Assembly: GCF_041146395.1 (NCBI RefSeq)
Contig: NC_090989.1
Coordinates: 250,780,843-250,844,842 of the forward strand
Length of the DNA stretch: 64,000 nucleotides
From: Eulemur rufifrons
Lineage: Eukaryota; Chordata; Mammalia; Primates; Lemuridae
Reading direction: 5' to 3'
The translations under genes and the position numbers were made by a program. The notes beneath the pieces are model-generated. The model made no database searches and had not been told where the DNA came from. It saw nothing but the letters and a program-made list of their open reading frames with translations. This document shows positions 1-12,230 of the stretch, piece after piece (within the stretch, counting starts at the first letter, position 1; each line of letters starts with the position of its first letter).

Positions 1-620
1 AAGGGCCTAGCAAGACGGGCTGGCAAACAACTTTAATGGCTTGGCCAGCCGCTGATACGGACAGAGGACACTGTGCCTCTGGTCACCATACTCTCACACC
101 TGTAAGACAAAAGTGAGAGGTTCCAGGCAAGGAGGGACTGTCCCCTGAGAGCCCTGAAAATACAGAAGAGGCATGAGCACATTCTCTGCGTGCATGGTAG
201 GGGTCTTGCCTTGCAGCCAGCTCTCCCACCTGACCATTGTCACAAGGGAGTGAGGTCCATCTGCTCACAAAGGCTGCCTGGCCCACGTCGATTTCTTCAT
301 CGCTGTTCGCCACAGTGAAGTGTATACACCAACGAAGGCTTTGTATGTCATGATGACAGCAAATCCCAAAGCCCTGGTGCTGGGTTTCAAGCTCTTTAAG
401 GAGAAAACCCCAAGAGTGCATGGAAGTCTCACCACCTCCCCTCGGGCCAGCCATACCCAGCCACTTTCAAAGGCCTATTGTGACTTGTCCTTTCTCTAAT
501 CTTTCCCCACTTTGATAAATGTCTTGGGATTAGCCCTTCTGTGTTCATTGGATGAGCAATTTGTGTCTGTCTGAAAAAGTTATGTCTGAATAATATCTGG
601 CCCGAGCTGAAGAAATGTGA
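1..620 (-). other. Unassigned region with a possible minus-strand transcript end
   Basis: On the minus strand a frame of 123 codons (83-454) is followed by ATTAAA at 32-37 (TTTAAT on plus), a possible polyadenylation signal about 50 nt after the stop. I do not recognise the protein and see no clear exon structure. It could be a terminal exon, an old retrocopy or chance. Confidence 0.2.
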
Positions 621-2480
621 TCTGCTGCATTCCCCTCCAGCCAACTCTCTTGGAGCTCGCCTGCATCCTGCCAGCAGGGCTGTACAGCTCTGCCGCTGGG
701 TCTGGCAGCCTAAACATGTTGGCCAGGGGGAGTGGGAGGTGTGGAGGAGGGTGGAAGAGGTACCTAGGGTGGGACCAGGAACCTAGACGGACAGAAAGCA
801 GAGAAATCTTAGCAAATTGGGCTATAGTTCTAGAGCCACTGTAATAATTTAGGGACATCACAGATGCCCATGGTGGTCACCCAGACCTAGGGACAAGAGA
901 ACCAGGGACATCATGCAGCTTAGGAGCCCAGGTGGTTACCTGGCCCTAGAATCCCAGGTATGAATTGCAGCAGTGAAGATTCAAGGGAGTCCAGTTGGTA
1001 GCATCTGGATTCCAGGTCTGGGAAGGTAATCAGTGCTGAGCTCTTGGTTTGTGTGTTTGTGTGGGATGGAGAACAGGCGGGGGGTGGTGAGATGTACTGA
1101 GGCTATTTAAATGTGTCCTGACTCCATCTGCACAGGTCCTGAAACTCGGGGGTGGGGGTCAGAGCTTGCAGCTGCAGCAATCAAAGAGCCCAGTTATAAG
1201 GTGCTGAGGATGGTAGAGGCAGAGGGAATTCAGTGGGTGAGGGTGTGGATGTGTCAATAACCTCGCTACACTGCCCTCTACCTGCTCTTCTCTTGGGGCC
1301 ACATCACTTCTCCTTGCATCCTGTTACTCATGACTCTGTCTTTCCTTCACCTCTTCCCCACTCTTCCTAACTCAGGGATCAGCTTGAAAGCAGGACACCA
1401 TCCTTGTATCCCTAAGAGCGAGCATGGAACTGGCCACCCAGGAGGCATTGGGTCACAAGAAGATAGCAAATGACAGGTGAGACAGAGGTGAGTTCAGGAC
1501 TGAAAACATGGCCACAGTAACACTATCCTCAGAGTCTGCACTGGGCAAGGGCCAATAGTTAAAGCCAGCTCATCATGACAGGAACCTTGAGGCGGTTCAG
1601 TGGCTGTGCACCCATCCTTTTGAATGGCAGATGGTGTTTCACATGGTTCCAAAGATCCCGTACACAGTACAAATCCCTACCTTGTACCATAGTCCATAGG
1701 ACACCATCTGTCTTCTCAGACAGATAAAAACATATGCGCCCCTAAAAAGGCAGGAGCAATCTGTGCTCTAACAGAGGCATAGATAGTGGGTTATGAAAGT
1801 GCAGAAAAGGAGGAGGTTAATTTCACTTGGAGGAGCAAGGACGATTTCCTGGACCTGGAACAAGGTCTGCAAATACCTCCCAAGTGTGCTCTTCCCCCTA
1901 CACACACCAAACTGGTGTCTGTGGCAGATTTTGCGAACAGATCCCTTTACTGTTTCACTGAGCCCAGGTTTGCCCACGAAATTCTTCTCAACACAACTCC
2001 AGCTGGATAATCAGAGCATCACATGAGAATGAAATCCACCTGGCACCCTTCACCTAGGAAGGTGTGTACAGTCGAGACATGCAGAGATGAGAGGCAGAAG
2101 GAACAGGGCGAGGAGAGGCATGTGATAGGAAGATGATGAAGGTGAGTGGCTGGTTAGACTTGTGGGTGAGTTTTTGAATGGGGAACAGTGAACGATGTGG
2201 CTGACAAAGTGGGTTGAGGCAGTAATCAGGATTAGGATTTTGCCAGGCTAAGGAATGTGGGCTCAGGCCTGCAGGGGAGAGGAATTCGCACAGCTGTGTT
2301 CAGGAAGACACCCTGGCAGCAGTGTGCGGGGTGGGCTGGGGTGGGAGAAGCTGGAGGTGGGTCGGCCAGCCAGACGACTGTCCCAGGCAACAAATGACAA
2401 GGCCTTCTCTGAGCTCCTGCAGCACTTGGCAAAAACATCTGTTCAACACTCATCCCACTGTCTCTCTTGGAGCTGTCTTT
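621..2480. other. Intergenic stretch, no gene recognised
   Basis: Only a weak L2-like remnant around 1375-1450 (AGCAGGACACC...) is suggested. Short open frames here overlap each other on both strands and look random. Confidence 0.5.
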
Positions 2481-2499
2481 TCACAGCCTGATGGCCCCA

Positions 2500-2615
2500 C
2501 CAGCCTGCGGGTTCCTTGACAGCAGGGACTGTTTGCCGCCTCTCTGGGGCCCCAGGCCTGACATGGTTCTTGGCAGGTGCTCATTATATATTTGTGAAGT
2601 TACTGAATAGGGCAG
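2500..2615 (+). repeat. L2 3'-end remnant
   Basis: GGTTCCTTGACAGCAGGGAC followed by GGCAGGTGCTCATTATATAT resembles the L2 3' end (CTTGAGGGCAGGGAC ... GGTGCTCAATAAAT). Confidence 0.65.
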
Positions 2616-2824
2616 TGAAAAAGGACAAGAGGCGTACAGAAAAGGGCACAGATTTCCGGGATAACATCCTGTTTAGCAAGTGCAGTTCCTGAGGCCTGGG
2701 CATTGACACAGCTGTCTTTTGGTGTGTGTAGAGAAGTAGAGGCGTGTGCAGGCAGCGCGGGCAGGGAAGGGAACACAGCTCACACTGGTTGGAGTGGGAA
2801 CTGCCGTCACTCTGCGTGTGTGGG

Positions 2825-2850
2825 CGTGTGTGTGTGTGTGTGTGTATGTG
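2825..2850. repeat. (TG)n microsatellite
   Basis: An imperfect run of about 13 TG units. Confidence 0.9.
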
Positions 2851-2954
2851 TCTTAGGGGCTTGCTAGAGCCTTAGGCTTTTCAGAGAGACATGGACAGAC
2901 AGATGGGAGACCTCACAATCTGTACTGTCCTAAGGTGCCTTAGGAGGTGTATTA

Positions 2955-3300
2955 AAGCTGTTTCTTGGTTGCAAGTGACGGAAACTCAACATGAGCAAGC
3001 TTAGGGAAAATGGAGTATTTATTGGCTCGTAGGATGCATTTGGAGCTGGCAAGACCGAGGGATTCCAACAATGCCAGCCTCTAACACCTGCCTGCGTCTC
3101 CACCCATCAGCTTTCTTCTTGCAGCCTGGCTTCCTCCGCAGGCTGGAAACCTGGCTGCCAGTAGCCTGTGTCTCACATCTGAGAGCTTCCCCACCAGAGG
3201 GGCAGCAAAGGCTTCGTTTCTCATGTACCAATGTCAGAAATCCCAGGAAAGGACTCTGATTGGCTCTGCTTGTGTCAGGGGCCTGACCCGGCCTAAGACT
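2955..3300. repeat. Old medium-copy repeat, family not named
   Basis: TTGGTTGCAAGTGACGGAAA followed by GGAGTATTTATTGGCTCGTA resembles a common mammalian repeat. Similar openings appear near 14835 and 15895. Confidence 0.45.
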
Positions 3301-3444
3301 AAGTGCAGGGGCTAAGGAAGTGGGTCATGTAAGAAGGAAATATCTTCTGTCAAAACCTCATAGTTGGAGTGGGGAAAGGAGCATCTTCCAGAGGCAGAGC
3401 CAACAGTAATAGCCCTGTCTGAGTCCTTTGTCTATGTTAATTAT

Positions 3445-3620
3445 TTTGCACAACTTTAATAGGCATTACTATTGTAATCTTTATTACCCTTGGGAATTAC
3501 CACCTCAGGAAACCAAGGCACAGAGAGGGTTAAGTAACTGCCATGCATCACCCAGCCAATAAGTGGCTAGGCAGAGATGGAGCTAGGGTTTGAATCCATT
3601 CATTCTAGCTCCAGACTCTA
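3445..3620 (-). repeat. MIR SINE
   Basis: Reads antisense to MIR: GAAACCAAGGCACAGAGAGG, GTTAAGTAACTG, then GGGTTTGAATCC. Confidence 0.75.
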
Positions 3621-4180
3621 TATCTTCCTGTCGTGGTATATTACCTGTTCTCTATAGAAGGAGAGAAAGCAAGGTGAAGGGCCGTGAGGAAGGGACACAG
3701 ATTATTTCTCCTGGGCTGGGCTGAGGAGTCTGTGGGAAGGGATTGATCCACCGTCACCACGGGAATCGGGAATAAGACACCCCACCATCCATCAGTCTCA
3801 CTGAAGATATCTAAAAGGGATATTTCATTTTGATTTCATCTTTCTTCCATCTTAACTTACTTAAAGTAGAATTTGATGAAGCCAAGAATAGCAAATGGAA
3901 GAACAATGAGGTCCCATTTTCACCTATTAAAAATTTAAGCAGTAGTATAATAGCTGTGCTGGCAGGGGTGGGGAAATGGTTTGCTTCTAAGTGGCTGGTC
4001 ACAGGGTAAAGTGGTCCAGCCTCTGAAAAACAATGTATTTGGATGCGAGGTTCAGGTCAAGAGCTACAAAAGCTTTTGTTACCTCTGAGCCAGTGATCTC
4101 ACTCTTTAGAAACAGCTCACGGAGTCACAAAATGAAATGCAACTGGTGTCATGTGCAAGAGATACATTTAAAACAGTGTT

Positions 4181-5215
4181 CCTCAGAAAGACCAAACGTA
4201 AAAGGATAGGAAAAAATAGAAAACAAAAACAAATGCCATTGATACAAGCAACAAGAAAACAGAGGTTACAATATTGATATCAGACATGGTTGAATTTACA
4301 AAAAAGTCAGAAAACAAGACACATAAGAACACTTTATAATGATAAAGGCTGAGGGCTACAGTGAAGATCTGTTGTAAATATGTATAAAATAATATGCCAT
4401 CAGAATTCATAAAGCAAAAAAAAAAAGTCATGGGAAATATGTGGAGAAATAGAAATGTAATAATTGATGGAACCTTTAATTCACCTCTCTTAGCCCAGGA
4501 CTGATCAATAAACCATACAATAAGTATGGCTGTAGAGGACTTGCTTTGTTAATTAGTGAGGTAGATTGGATTAAAAGACATGAAACTCCATACCTTGAGA
4601 AGCTAGAATATACTCTCTTTGTAAGTACCCACGAATCATTTACAAAGGACCATGTGTAAAGCCACAAAAAACAAAAAACAAAACAAAGCAAACAAAAACC
4701 TCAATACATTTCAAAAAGTAGAAAGAGTACAGATAACATTCTCTGCTCACAATGCACTAAAACTAGAAAGTAATAGCAAAAATAGAAACTGAAAGGTAAT
4801 AGAAAAGTTGAAAATTAAACAAGCAAAAAACCATTTGGATGGAATATTACTTAACCTTAAAAAAGGAAGGAAATTCTGATACATGCTACAACATGGATGA
4901 ATCTTAAAAACACTATGCTAAGTGAAATAAGCCAGTTACAAAAAAGACAAATGCTGGGTCATTCTACTTATACGAGGTACTTAAAGTCAAATTCATAAGA
5001 CAGAAAGTGGAATGGTGGCTGCCAGGGGCTGGGGATAGGGAGAAATGGGAAGTTACTGTTTAATGGGTACAGAGTTTTAGTTTTGCAAGGTAAAAAAATT
5101 TTCTGATATTGGTTATACAACAATGTGAATATAGTAAATACTACCGAACTGTACACGTGAAAATTATTGAGTTGGTAAATTTTGTGTTATTTTACCACAA
5201 GTTTTTTAAATACTA
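4181..5215 (+). mobile_element. Old L1 3' region
   Basis: From about 4846 it reads ATGGAATATTACTTAACCTT, CTACAACATGGATGAATCTT, AAGTGAAATAAGCCAG and GAATGGTGGCTGCCAGGGGC, all typical of the mammalian L1 3' end. The AT-rich 4181-4845 part looks L1-like but is less certain. No open frame remains. Confidence 0.75.
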
Positions 5216-5241
5216 CACCTGGAAATTAAGAAATTCTCTTT

Positions 5242-5564
5242 GGCTCGGCGTGGTGGCTCATGCCTGTAATCCTAGCACTCTAGGAGGCCGAGGAGGGAGG
5301 ATTGCTCAAGGTCAGAAGTTCAAGACCAGCCTGAGCAAGAGTGAGACCCCCTCCTCTACTAAAAATAGAAAGAAATTAGCTGGACAACTAAAAATATATA
5401 GAAAAAAATTAGCCGGGCATGGTGGCACGTGCCTATAGTCCCAGCTACTCAGGAGGCTGAGGCACGAGGATCACTTGAGCCCAGGAGTGTGAGATTGCTG
5501 TAACCTAGGCCGACACGACAGCACTCTAGCCCAGTTAACAGAGTGAGACTCTGTCTCAAAAAAA
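5242..5564 (+). mobile_element. Alu dimer, lemur-type linker
   Basis: Full left and right arms with the duplicated linker. AAATTCTCTTT at 5231-5241 repeats at 5565-5575 after the A-tail. Confidence 0.95.
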
Positions 5565-5575
5565 AAATTCTCTTT

Positions 5576-6220
5576 TGATTAATTCTCAAAGTGTAAAATA
5601 TCTTTTGAAAAAATTGATGGTTCCCAAGGATGTGACGCAAAAGACAAGTCAAAGGAATGGGCATTTTTATGCTTCTCAGCTCTGTATCACATAATCTCTG
5701 GGTGAAGATTCAGAGGGATGGATTCTGAACAATGCAAGTTCTGAGACTGACACTTTGACTGTACTCAAAAGATGTTGGTTTTCTTATACTTATTTAAGAA
5801 GCTTGTGTGCCAGACCCTGTACTAGGCCTTGGAGATACCAAAATGGGTCAAGTTTGTGAGCAACAGCCTTGGGGATGGTAGGGCCCTGGAGTGATATGAA
5901 TTTGGATCTCAGGGGCTAGGCTAGACCCCTTGTCTGAGGGGCTACAGGAACCATGGGAGGGGATGGGGGATGGGGAAGAGGCCCTACCGGGTACAGGACA
6001 TTGGAGCCAGTCTTTAATGGAAAGCTAAGATTTCACTAGAAGAGAAGAGCTGTGAAGGGCATTGCAGGCAAAGGAAACTGCAAGAGCAAAGGCCCAGAAG
6101 ACTAAAACTGCAAACCCTGTTCAACTCCAACAACTAGTTCCAAGTAGAAGGAGAAGGGGAGGGAGTACACACTGGCCAAAGATTAGGTCATTCTCCTCTC
6201 CAAAGTTAACCCCTTTCTTT
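5576..6220. other. Intergenic stretch, nothing recognised
   Basis: There is no convincing frame, splice pattern or repeat. CAGACCCTGTACTAGGCCTT at 5812-5831 may be an old repeat edge. Confidence 0.4.
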
Positions 6221-6224
6221 ACCT

Positions 6225-6415
6225 GGGCTTCTGCTTGTGGCTGCCCCTTTATGACCTTAGGTAAATCATTCCCTTCTCTGAGACTCAGTTTTCTCATCTA
6301 CAAAATGGAAACAATAATGCCACCTGGTTTCTGTGAGGATTAAATGAGATAAAGCGTACAAAGAGTTTAGAGCCTCAGGCATACTCAGCACACAGGAAAT
6401 GCTGGTTCAGTGCTG
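6225..6415 (+). repeat. MIR SINE
   Basis: GACTCAGTTTTCTCATCTAC, AAAATGGAAACAATAATG and GAGGATTAAATGAGATAAAG follow the MIR core in order. Confidence 0.9.
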
Positions 6416-6428
6416 TTGTACTTGTTTT

Positions 6429-8048
6429 GTTTTTTTTTTTAAACATTAAGCATCTGTCAAAAATGTATTTCTTATTTTAGGGTACAGGATTAAAGGACAA
6501 GATGATACAAGTAAAGAAAATTTACAAGAAAAAACTTGACAAAGTTTTTCAATAAAAGTAGCATAACATTCAAATTTGACTTAAAACATAACAAAAGAAA
6601 CAAGATTGCAAACAAAAATGTTTATGGATTTTCCAAACATAAATAAATGAAATAGTGTCTAAGCAGTAGGGCTCATGCTGATGGCTAGCAGGAAGTAACA
6701 GAGTGTAATCTACTTGGAAAAAAATCTTTAATGTACAAATAACAAGCCCAAATTAGGGACTGCAGCAATTTAATCATCACTGCCATTTTTCTTACTTCCA
6801 AAATAAAGCCTTGATTAAACCATTCATACCCTATATTATTCATACCTTTACTTCAGAGATTGAGGAACTATATACAACAAATGAATTTATTTTTACCATA
6901 GGAATAACATATTGTACCTCTCTGCCAATGTTCCTTGAAAACCTTCCATGTCAAAACAATTTGACAGCAGATATAAAGAATTAAATAAATATGCAATGAC
7001 TTTTCATTACAGTCCTTTAAAGACGCATGTTAATTCATGCTGTTAACCGTAGGATCACAGTGCATAGAATCCAAATATAAACAGCTGGGGTGACTTTCAA
7101 AGTAATGTTGGATCCCTCACTTTATTTATAATCCCACTATAACCGATAAATTCATTTCATAGGCCCCATCATGCATGAATTGTTGAGTGGCAGGAGTTAA
7201 TGAAAACTTTTCCTATTACAAAGTCCATTGCCGGCAATGAACGTCCCAAAACTGCCAAGGAAGTCATTGTTATTGCACAATACGTGAGGACCTGGAACTT
7301 TTCCTAAAGCTTAAAAAAATAAATATTAAAAATGGAATTATATTTGACATTTCCTGACACCTGCATTAATACTGTATGACTAATAAAAGCATGTCAGTTG
7401 CCTGGACTGAACCAGCAATCAACATGCGCCCAGGATGCACACGAGTAAAAATGCAGTAAAGGGAAGTAGTCTTCATTGCCTATAGGTCACTTCCAGTCAA
7501 AGGTTAAAGTTCAAAGACTGAATGATCAAAGTGCTCATTTTCTCAGTAGGACTATCTTCTGCTAGGAGGATGATAACAGTGGCATCAACAAGTATCATCA
7601 TGATGCCACCATTTTGTTTTCTTTGGATTCTTGTTACATGTTCGCACATAAAAAGAATTATCTGGTGGTCGTTTCTTTTCTTTGCAGCTGGAAAGCATGC
7701 TAATAATGCTAAGACAAACTGACTGGACTGAGAGCACTGGGGACCAGTCTTCTGCTGGAATGGATAAACAGATATGACCATTGCTATAAACATGAGGATG
7801 AGCAAGAATATTTTCACCAGTAAACATGACCTGAGGAGGGTCAAAAGGATATTGACTACTTAACTTAAATAGAAGTTGAAATTTTTCCCCTTCATATAAG
7901 GTACCTGGTGCACCTTCCATGTCTACAATCCACTGTGTAATTGAATTTTGAACACTCTTTTCATTTAAAGTCATCCCAGGAGGTGGGTCATTTTGCAAAG
8001 CCAACAGTTCTTTTTGTAGCCATTTCTGCAAATTGACGCCATGATCGC
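6429..8048 (-). pseudogene. UBE2W: UBE2W processed retrocopy with 3' UTR
   Basis: UBE2W is a ubiquitin-conjugating enzyme that modifies protein N-termini. This copy has no introns. It reads on the minus strand from the ATGGCGTCAAT initiator region (8042) through the coding frame to a stop at 7585-7587, then about 1.1 kb of 3' UTR, and ends in an A-tail (T-run 6430-6441 on plus). ACTTGTTTT at 6420-6428 and 8049-8057 is a probable target-site duplication. Relative to the parent, two extra T's after ATGGCGTCAAT put the initiator out of frame. Downstream, about 147 codons (QKWLQKELLALQNDPPPG to KWWHHDDTC) stay open. The catalytic Cys motif NGHICLSI is kept, but substitutions such as LTEDW to PAEDW have accumulated. 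The first in-frame ATG is 19 codons further on. It is most likely a non-functional retrocopy. Confidence 0.93.
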
Positions 8049-8149
8049 ACTTGTTTTTTATAGTTCAGGGAGCATTCTCCAACTCAACTGCATTCCCTGC
8101 TCTCTCTGAAGATTTTGATGTGCCTGATTCTCCCCTTCCTAGAGTTTTT

Positions 8150-8262
8150 TCTAAGATTCTGTCTATACACTTACACACCAGAGTATGAGCTCCCTGAGGA
8201 AAGAGACAAAGTCGACTCTCCCTGGTATCTCCAGGACCTAATACTTAGTCAAAAAGAATAGA
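8150..8262 (+). repeat. L2 3'-end remnant
   Basis: GAGCTCCCTGAGGAAAGAGA followed by CCTGGTATCTCCAGGACCTA resembles the L2 end. Confidence 0.6.
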
Positions 8263-8955
8263 CTCCTTACCTTCAGGCAACCTAATCAAAGTCGCAGCTG
8301 CTGTATGGTGCCAACCACTATGCCATGACCCCCTTGGGGCCTCAACAAATGACAGAGATGAAAGTGTCTACAGGGACAGCAGCAACTCCATGTCCTTTGG
8401 TGTATTTTTTTCCCCTGCACCTGGCAGATGGCACCCTTCATGCCTGATCACTTTATCAACTAATTATTCATCTATGACAGACATTCAACAATTACAAAAA
8501 TTGCTCTAGAGATATGTCCAAAATGCAGTTTGGACCTAGGAGAAGGAAGAGCATCTAAGCCTCACTGGTTTGGAGCCAGACTTTGAGTGAGTAGAAAAAG
8601 GACTTGGGAGTTGAAGAAAGAAAATAGAGTTAAAGAGTAGAGCTCAGAGCCCCTCCAGCTTCTTGTAAGGCTGAGTGGCTGTTTCTCACGAGGCCATGCA
8701 CAGTGGCTGAGACACAGCAACTATTAACCTCCTCTAGAGGGTTCTCTGCAAATCCTCCTCTCTGCCTCAGCACCCACAGCCTTAAATCACTGGTCAGAGC
8801 TTTTCCCTAAGGAGCACTGAGATATGCCAGAGTCCCGGAGTGAGCAGTAATGGAGCAGAAATTAGGAGATGACTGAGTTAGTATACTCCTAGCTTTTCTA
8901 TTCTTAACTCCTAGGCTTTTATGGAGCTCTTAGGGTTGGGCTGCATTTTAAAAGC
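8263..8955. other. Intergenic stretch, nothing recognised
   Basis: No frame longer than chance and no repeat that I can name. Confidence 0.4.
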
Positions 8956-8959
8956 CCAC

Positions 8960-9245
8960 ACATGGAAAACATGGTGGGTACAACCGACTCACCGTTAGGA
9001 AAAAAAATTAAATCGGAGCCCCAACTCATAGCTAACACTAGAATAAATTCCAGATGGCTTAAAGATTTGAATGTAAAACATCATAAAAATAGTAAAAGAA
9101 GAAAACAGTTGAATATTTATAATTTTGGAAGGGAGAAGGAGTACACAAGACCATTCTAAGTTTATCACCAAAGACAGATAAGAAAGAAATGATTGACACT
9201 AGTAAAAAAGAATTCATGCACAAGAAGATTGTTGCAAAAGCAGGT
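8960..9245 (+). mobile_element. L1 ORF2 C-terminal remnant
   Basis: Translation around 8998-9090 gives KKIKSEPQLIANTRINSRWL then KDLNVK, like the L1 ORF2 end (KKLDPYL...KINSKWIKDLNVR). It is a decayed fragment. Confidence 0.8.
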
Positions 9246-9656
9246 TAAGAAAGAACTCTACCCTAAAGTCAGAGTTAATAAATACAAGTAAAAGAGGGCT
9301 CTGGGCTATTCCTTGGGGTGGTTAGTTGGGCAACTGTATCTAGAGTATCTGAGGCATCCATCCCCTTCTGACACTTGTACTAATCAGCCAGCTGCAGTGG
9401 GGATTTTGCCCCAAGCAAAGACCCCCACTAGGGAAGACAATTGCCACAACAAAAGATAAGAAAGGTCCTCTGCTTCCTGACATCCCCCATGTATGCACCC
9501 AGTCAACACATTCCACTCCTTCCACAACCTTACTACAGGCAGGCTCAGTGAACAGAACAGACAAGGACAAGAATGCACAATTAAAAGATGAACAAGTGTC
9601 TAGAATTACTCAACATTTAAGTAAAATCAACACTGAAACAGGGCCATCAAAATCCA
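9246..9656. other. Intergenic stretch before an LTR, nothing recognised
   Basis: No gene evidence. A minus-strand frame at 9340-9570 has no recognisable homology. Confidence 0.4.
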
Positions 9657-9657
9657 C

Positions 9658-10312
<655 letters not shown>

Positions 10313-10421
10313 AGGGAATCAACTAAGAATTTATGAGGACTGAGGAAAAAATTAATTTTCCTCTCTTACACTACAATCAGAAAAACTGACACCCAAGAAT
10401 CGCAATTAATAAACACTAACA

Positions 10422-10568
10422 TCCAGGTGCAGGTGGCTCATCCCTGGAAGGCTGAGGTAGGAGGAAACCTTGAGCCCAGGAGTTCCAGGCTGCAGTGAGC
10501 TATGATTGCACCCCTGCACTCTAGCCGGGGCAACAAGCAAGACCCTGTTTCTAAAAGAAAAAAAGAAA
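10422..10568 (+). mobile_element. Alu-related monomer
   Basis: CCAGGTGCAGGTGGCTCATC to GACCCTGTTTCTAAAAG with an A-rich tail. It is diverged and one arm long. Confidence 0.75.
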
Positions 10569-10689
10569 GTACTCAGAACAAGTCTGAGTCGATTAGGTGG
10601 GGAAGATCCACCCTCATCGTGGATGGGCACCATTCAATCTGCTGAGGGTCTGGGGAGAATAAAAACAAAGAAAAGGTGAACGTGTTGGT

Positions 10690-10907
10690 GTATCTGCTGG
10701 AAGTGGGATACACTCTTTCTTTCCTGCTCTTGGACAACTGTAGGCTTCCCTGCCTTTGTACTCCAGGACTCACACCAACAGCCTGTGAGTTCTCAGGCCT
10801 TTGGCCTCAGACTGAGAGTTACACCATCAGCTTCCCTGGTTCTGAGGCCTTCAGACTTGGACTAAGCCATGCTGCCAGCATCCCAGGTTCTCCAGTCACC
10901 TCCTCTC

Positions 10908-10947
<40 letters not shown>

Positions 10948-10990
10948 CTCATATTGATTCTGTCTCTCTAGAGAACCCTGACTAATACAG
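10690..10990 (+). repeat. Old interspersed repeat with (TG)n expansion
   Basis: GGACTAAGCCATGCTGCCAG, GGTTCTCCAG, then (TG)n at 10911-10944, then CTCTCTAGAGAACCCTGACT and AATACA. The ending is common in mammalian genomes. I cannot assign the family with certainty. Confidence 0.6.
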
Positions 10991-11054
10991 TAGTTAAAGC
11001 AGGAAAGAATTTATAACCAGTTAGAGGTGAGCAGAGGACACTCTAGGATCAATT

Positions 11055-11215
11055 TACTCAAAAATCCATCTTACCCATCAGGCATTACCCTAGAACTGGT
11101 TAGAAATGTAGAATCTTAGATCTCATGTCAGATCTACTGAATCAAAATCTGCATTTTAGCTGGATCCTCAGGCCATTCATATGACATTAAAATTTGAGAA
11201 ACTCTGGCTTACAAG
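11055..11215. mobile_element. MER5A-like hAT element
   Basis: CTAGAACTGGTTAGAAATGT, AGAATCTTAGATCTCATG and ATTAAAATTTGAGAAACTCT match the MER5A pattern with decay. Confidence 0.65.
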
Positions 11216-12230
11216 ATTTCTGGAAGGGCTGCAGGAGTAGACTTTAAATGAGCTTCCAGAAATTACTGCAGGCCCTTGGAATCACCATGTGTCTGCCACT
11301 GTGATCAGCAAAGAAGCTGCCACCACCACTCCTGTCATGGGAAGCTACTGGACCAGGAAGCTGGGGACCACAAAAGCAGTCTGCCTTGATTTACACCAGC
11401 AAAATTAATGCCCCACCTGCTGCCTGTCTCCTCACTTAACTTAGTTTCACGTTCAAGTCTCATGCATGTTCATTTAATGGCAATTCCTAAAGTGCATTTA
11501 GAATGCCAGCTGCAATGGAGTCTAGAAAGCGTGACTTCTCAGCTCTAGTGTACTAGAAGGAGGTGGGAGGGGATGTTGTGTGAACCAGTCCACAGTATCC
11601 ACCATTGCTGGTGCTATGGAAGCTCTGACACATGCTACTATTAATAGTTGTCCTTTGATATCTGTTTTCCCATTCATTCATGGTAATAGAATTTTTAGCT
11701 AAATAAAGACTACATTTCCCAGCCTCTCTCCAAATAGATATGACCATGCAACAGAGTTTGGACCAATTATAGGAAAGTAGAACTGTCACATAGTAGCTCC
11801 CACGAATCCTTGAGAGACAGTGGGAGCATGTCCTTTACATTATTCTTTGTTCCTCCGCCCAAGATGCTGCTTGGGGCATGAGATGACACCATCTTGGTCT
11901 ATAAGGTTGAGGGTTATGAACTGTGAGTTAGAAAGAGCCTGAGTCCTTGAAGATTTCATAGGACAAAGCTGTCATTCCTGCCCTGTATTCTGCCTGTCAT
12001 TCCTGCCTCTGTATACATGAAAGACAAAGAAGTCATTGTTATCTTGGATCTCTCCCAGCCAAACCTAATCCTAGGCCATATAGATTTCAAGAGCACACTG
12101 ATCCTTAACGTTGTGGCAGCTCATTGATCCGTTTGAGAATTCAGTGAATGCCCTGAATCATCCTCCTTAGAAAAACGCACATATGTACAACATTTTGTGT
12201 AATAACAATTTTGGGGACTGCATGTTGTGT
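11216..12230. other. Old repeat-rich stretch
   Basis: TACATTTCCCAGCCTCTCTC at 11711-11730 and TGACCATGCAAC just after suggest an old medium-copy repeat also represented near 17735. No gene signal. Confidence 0.45.
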
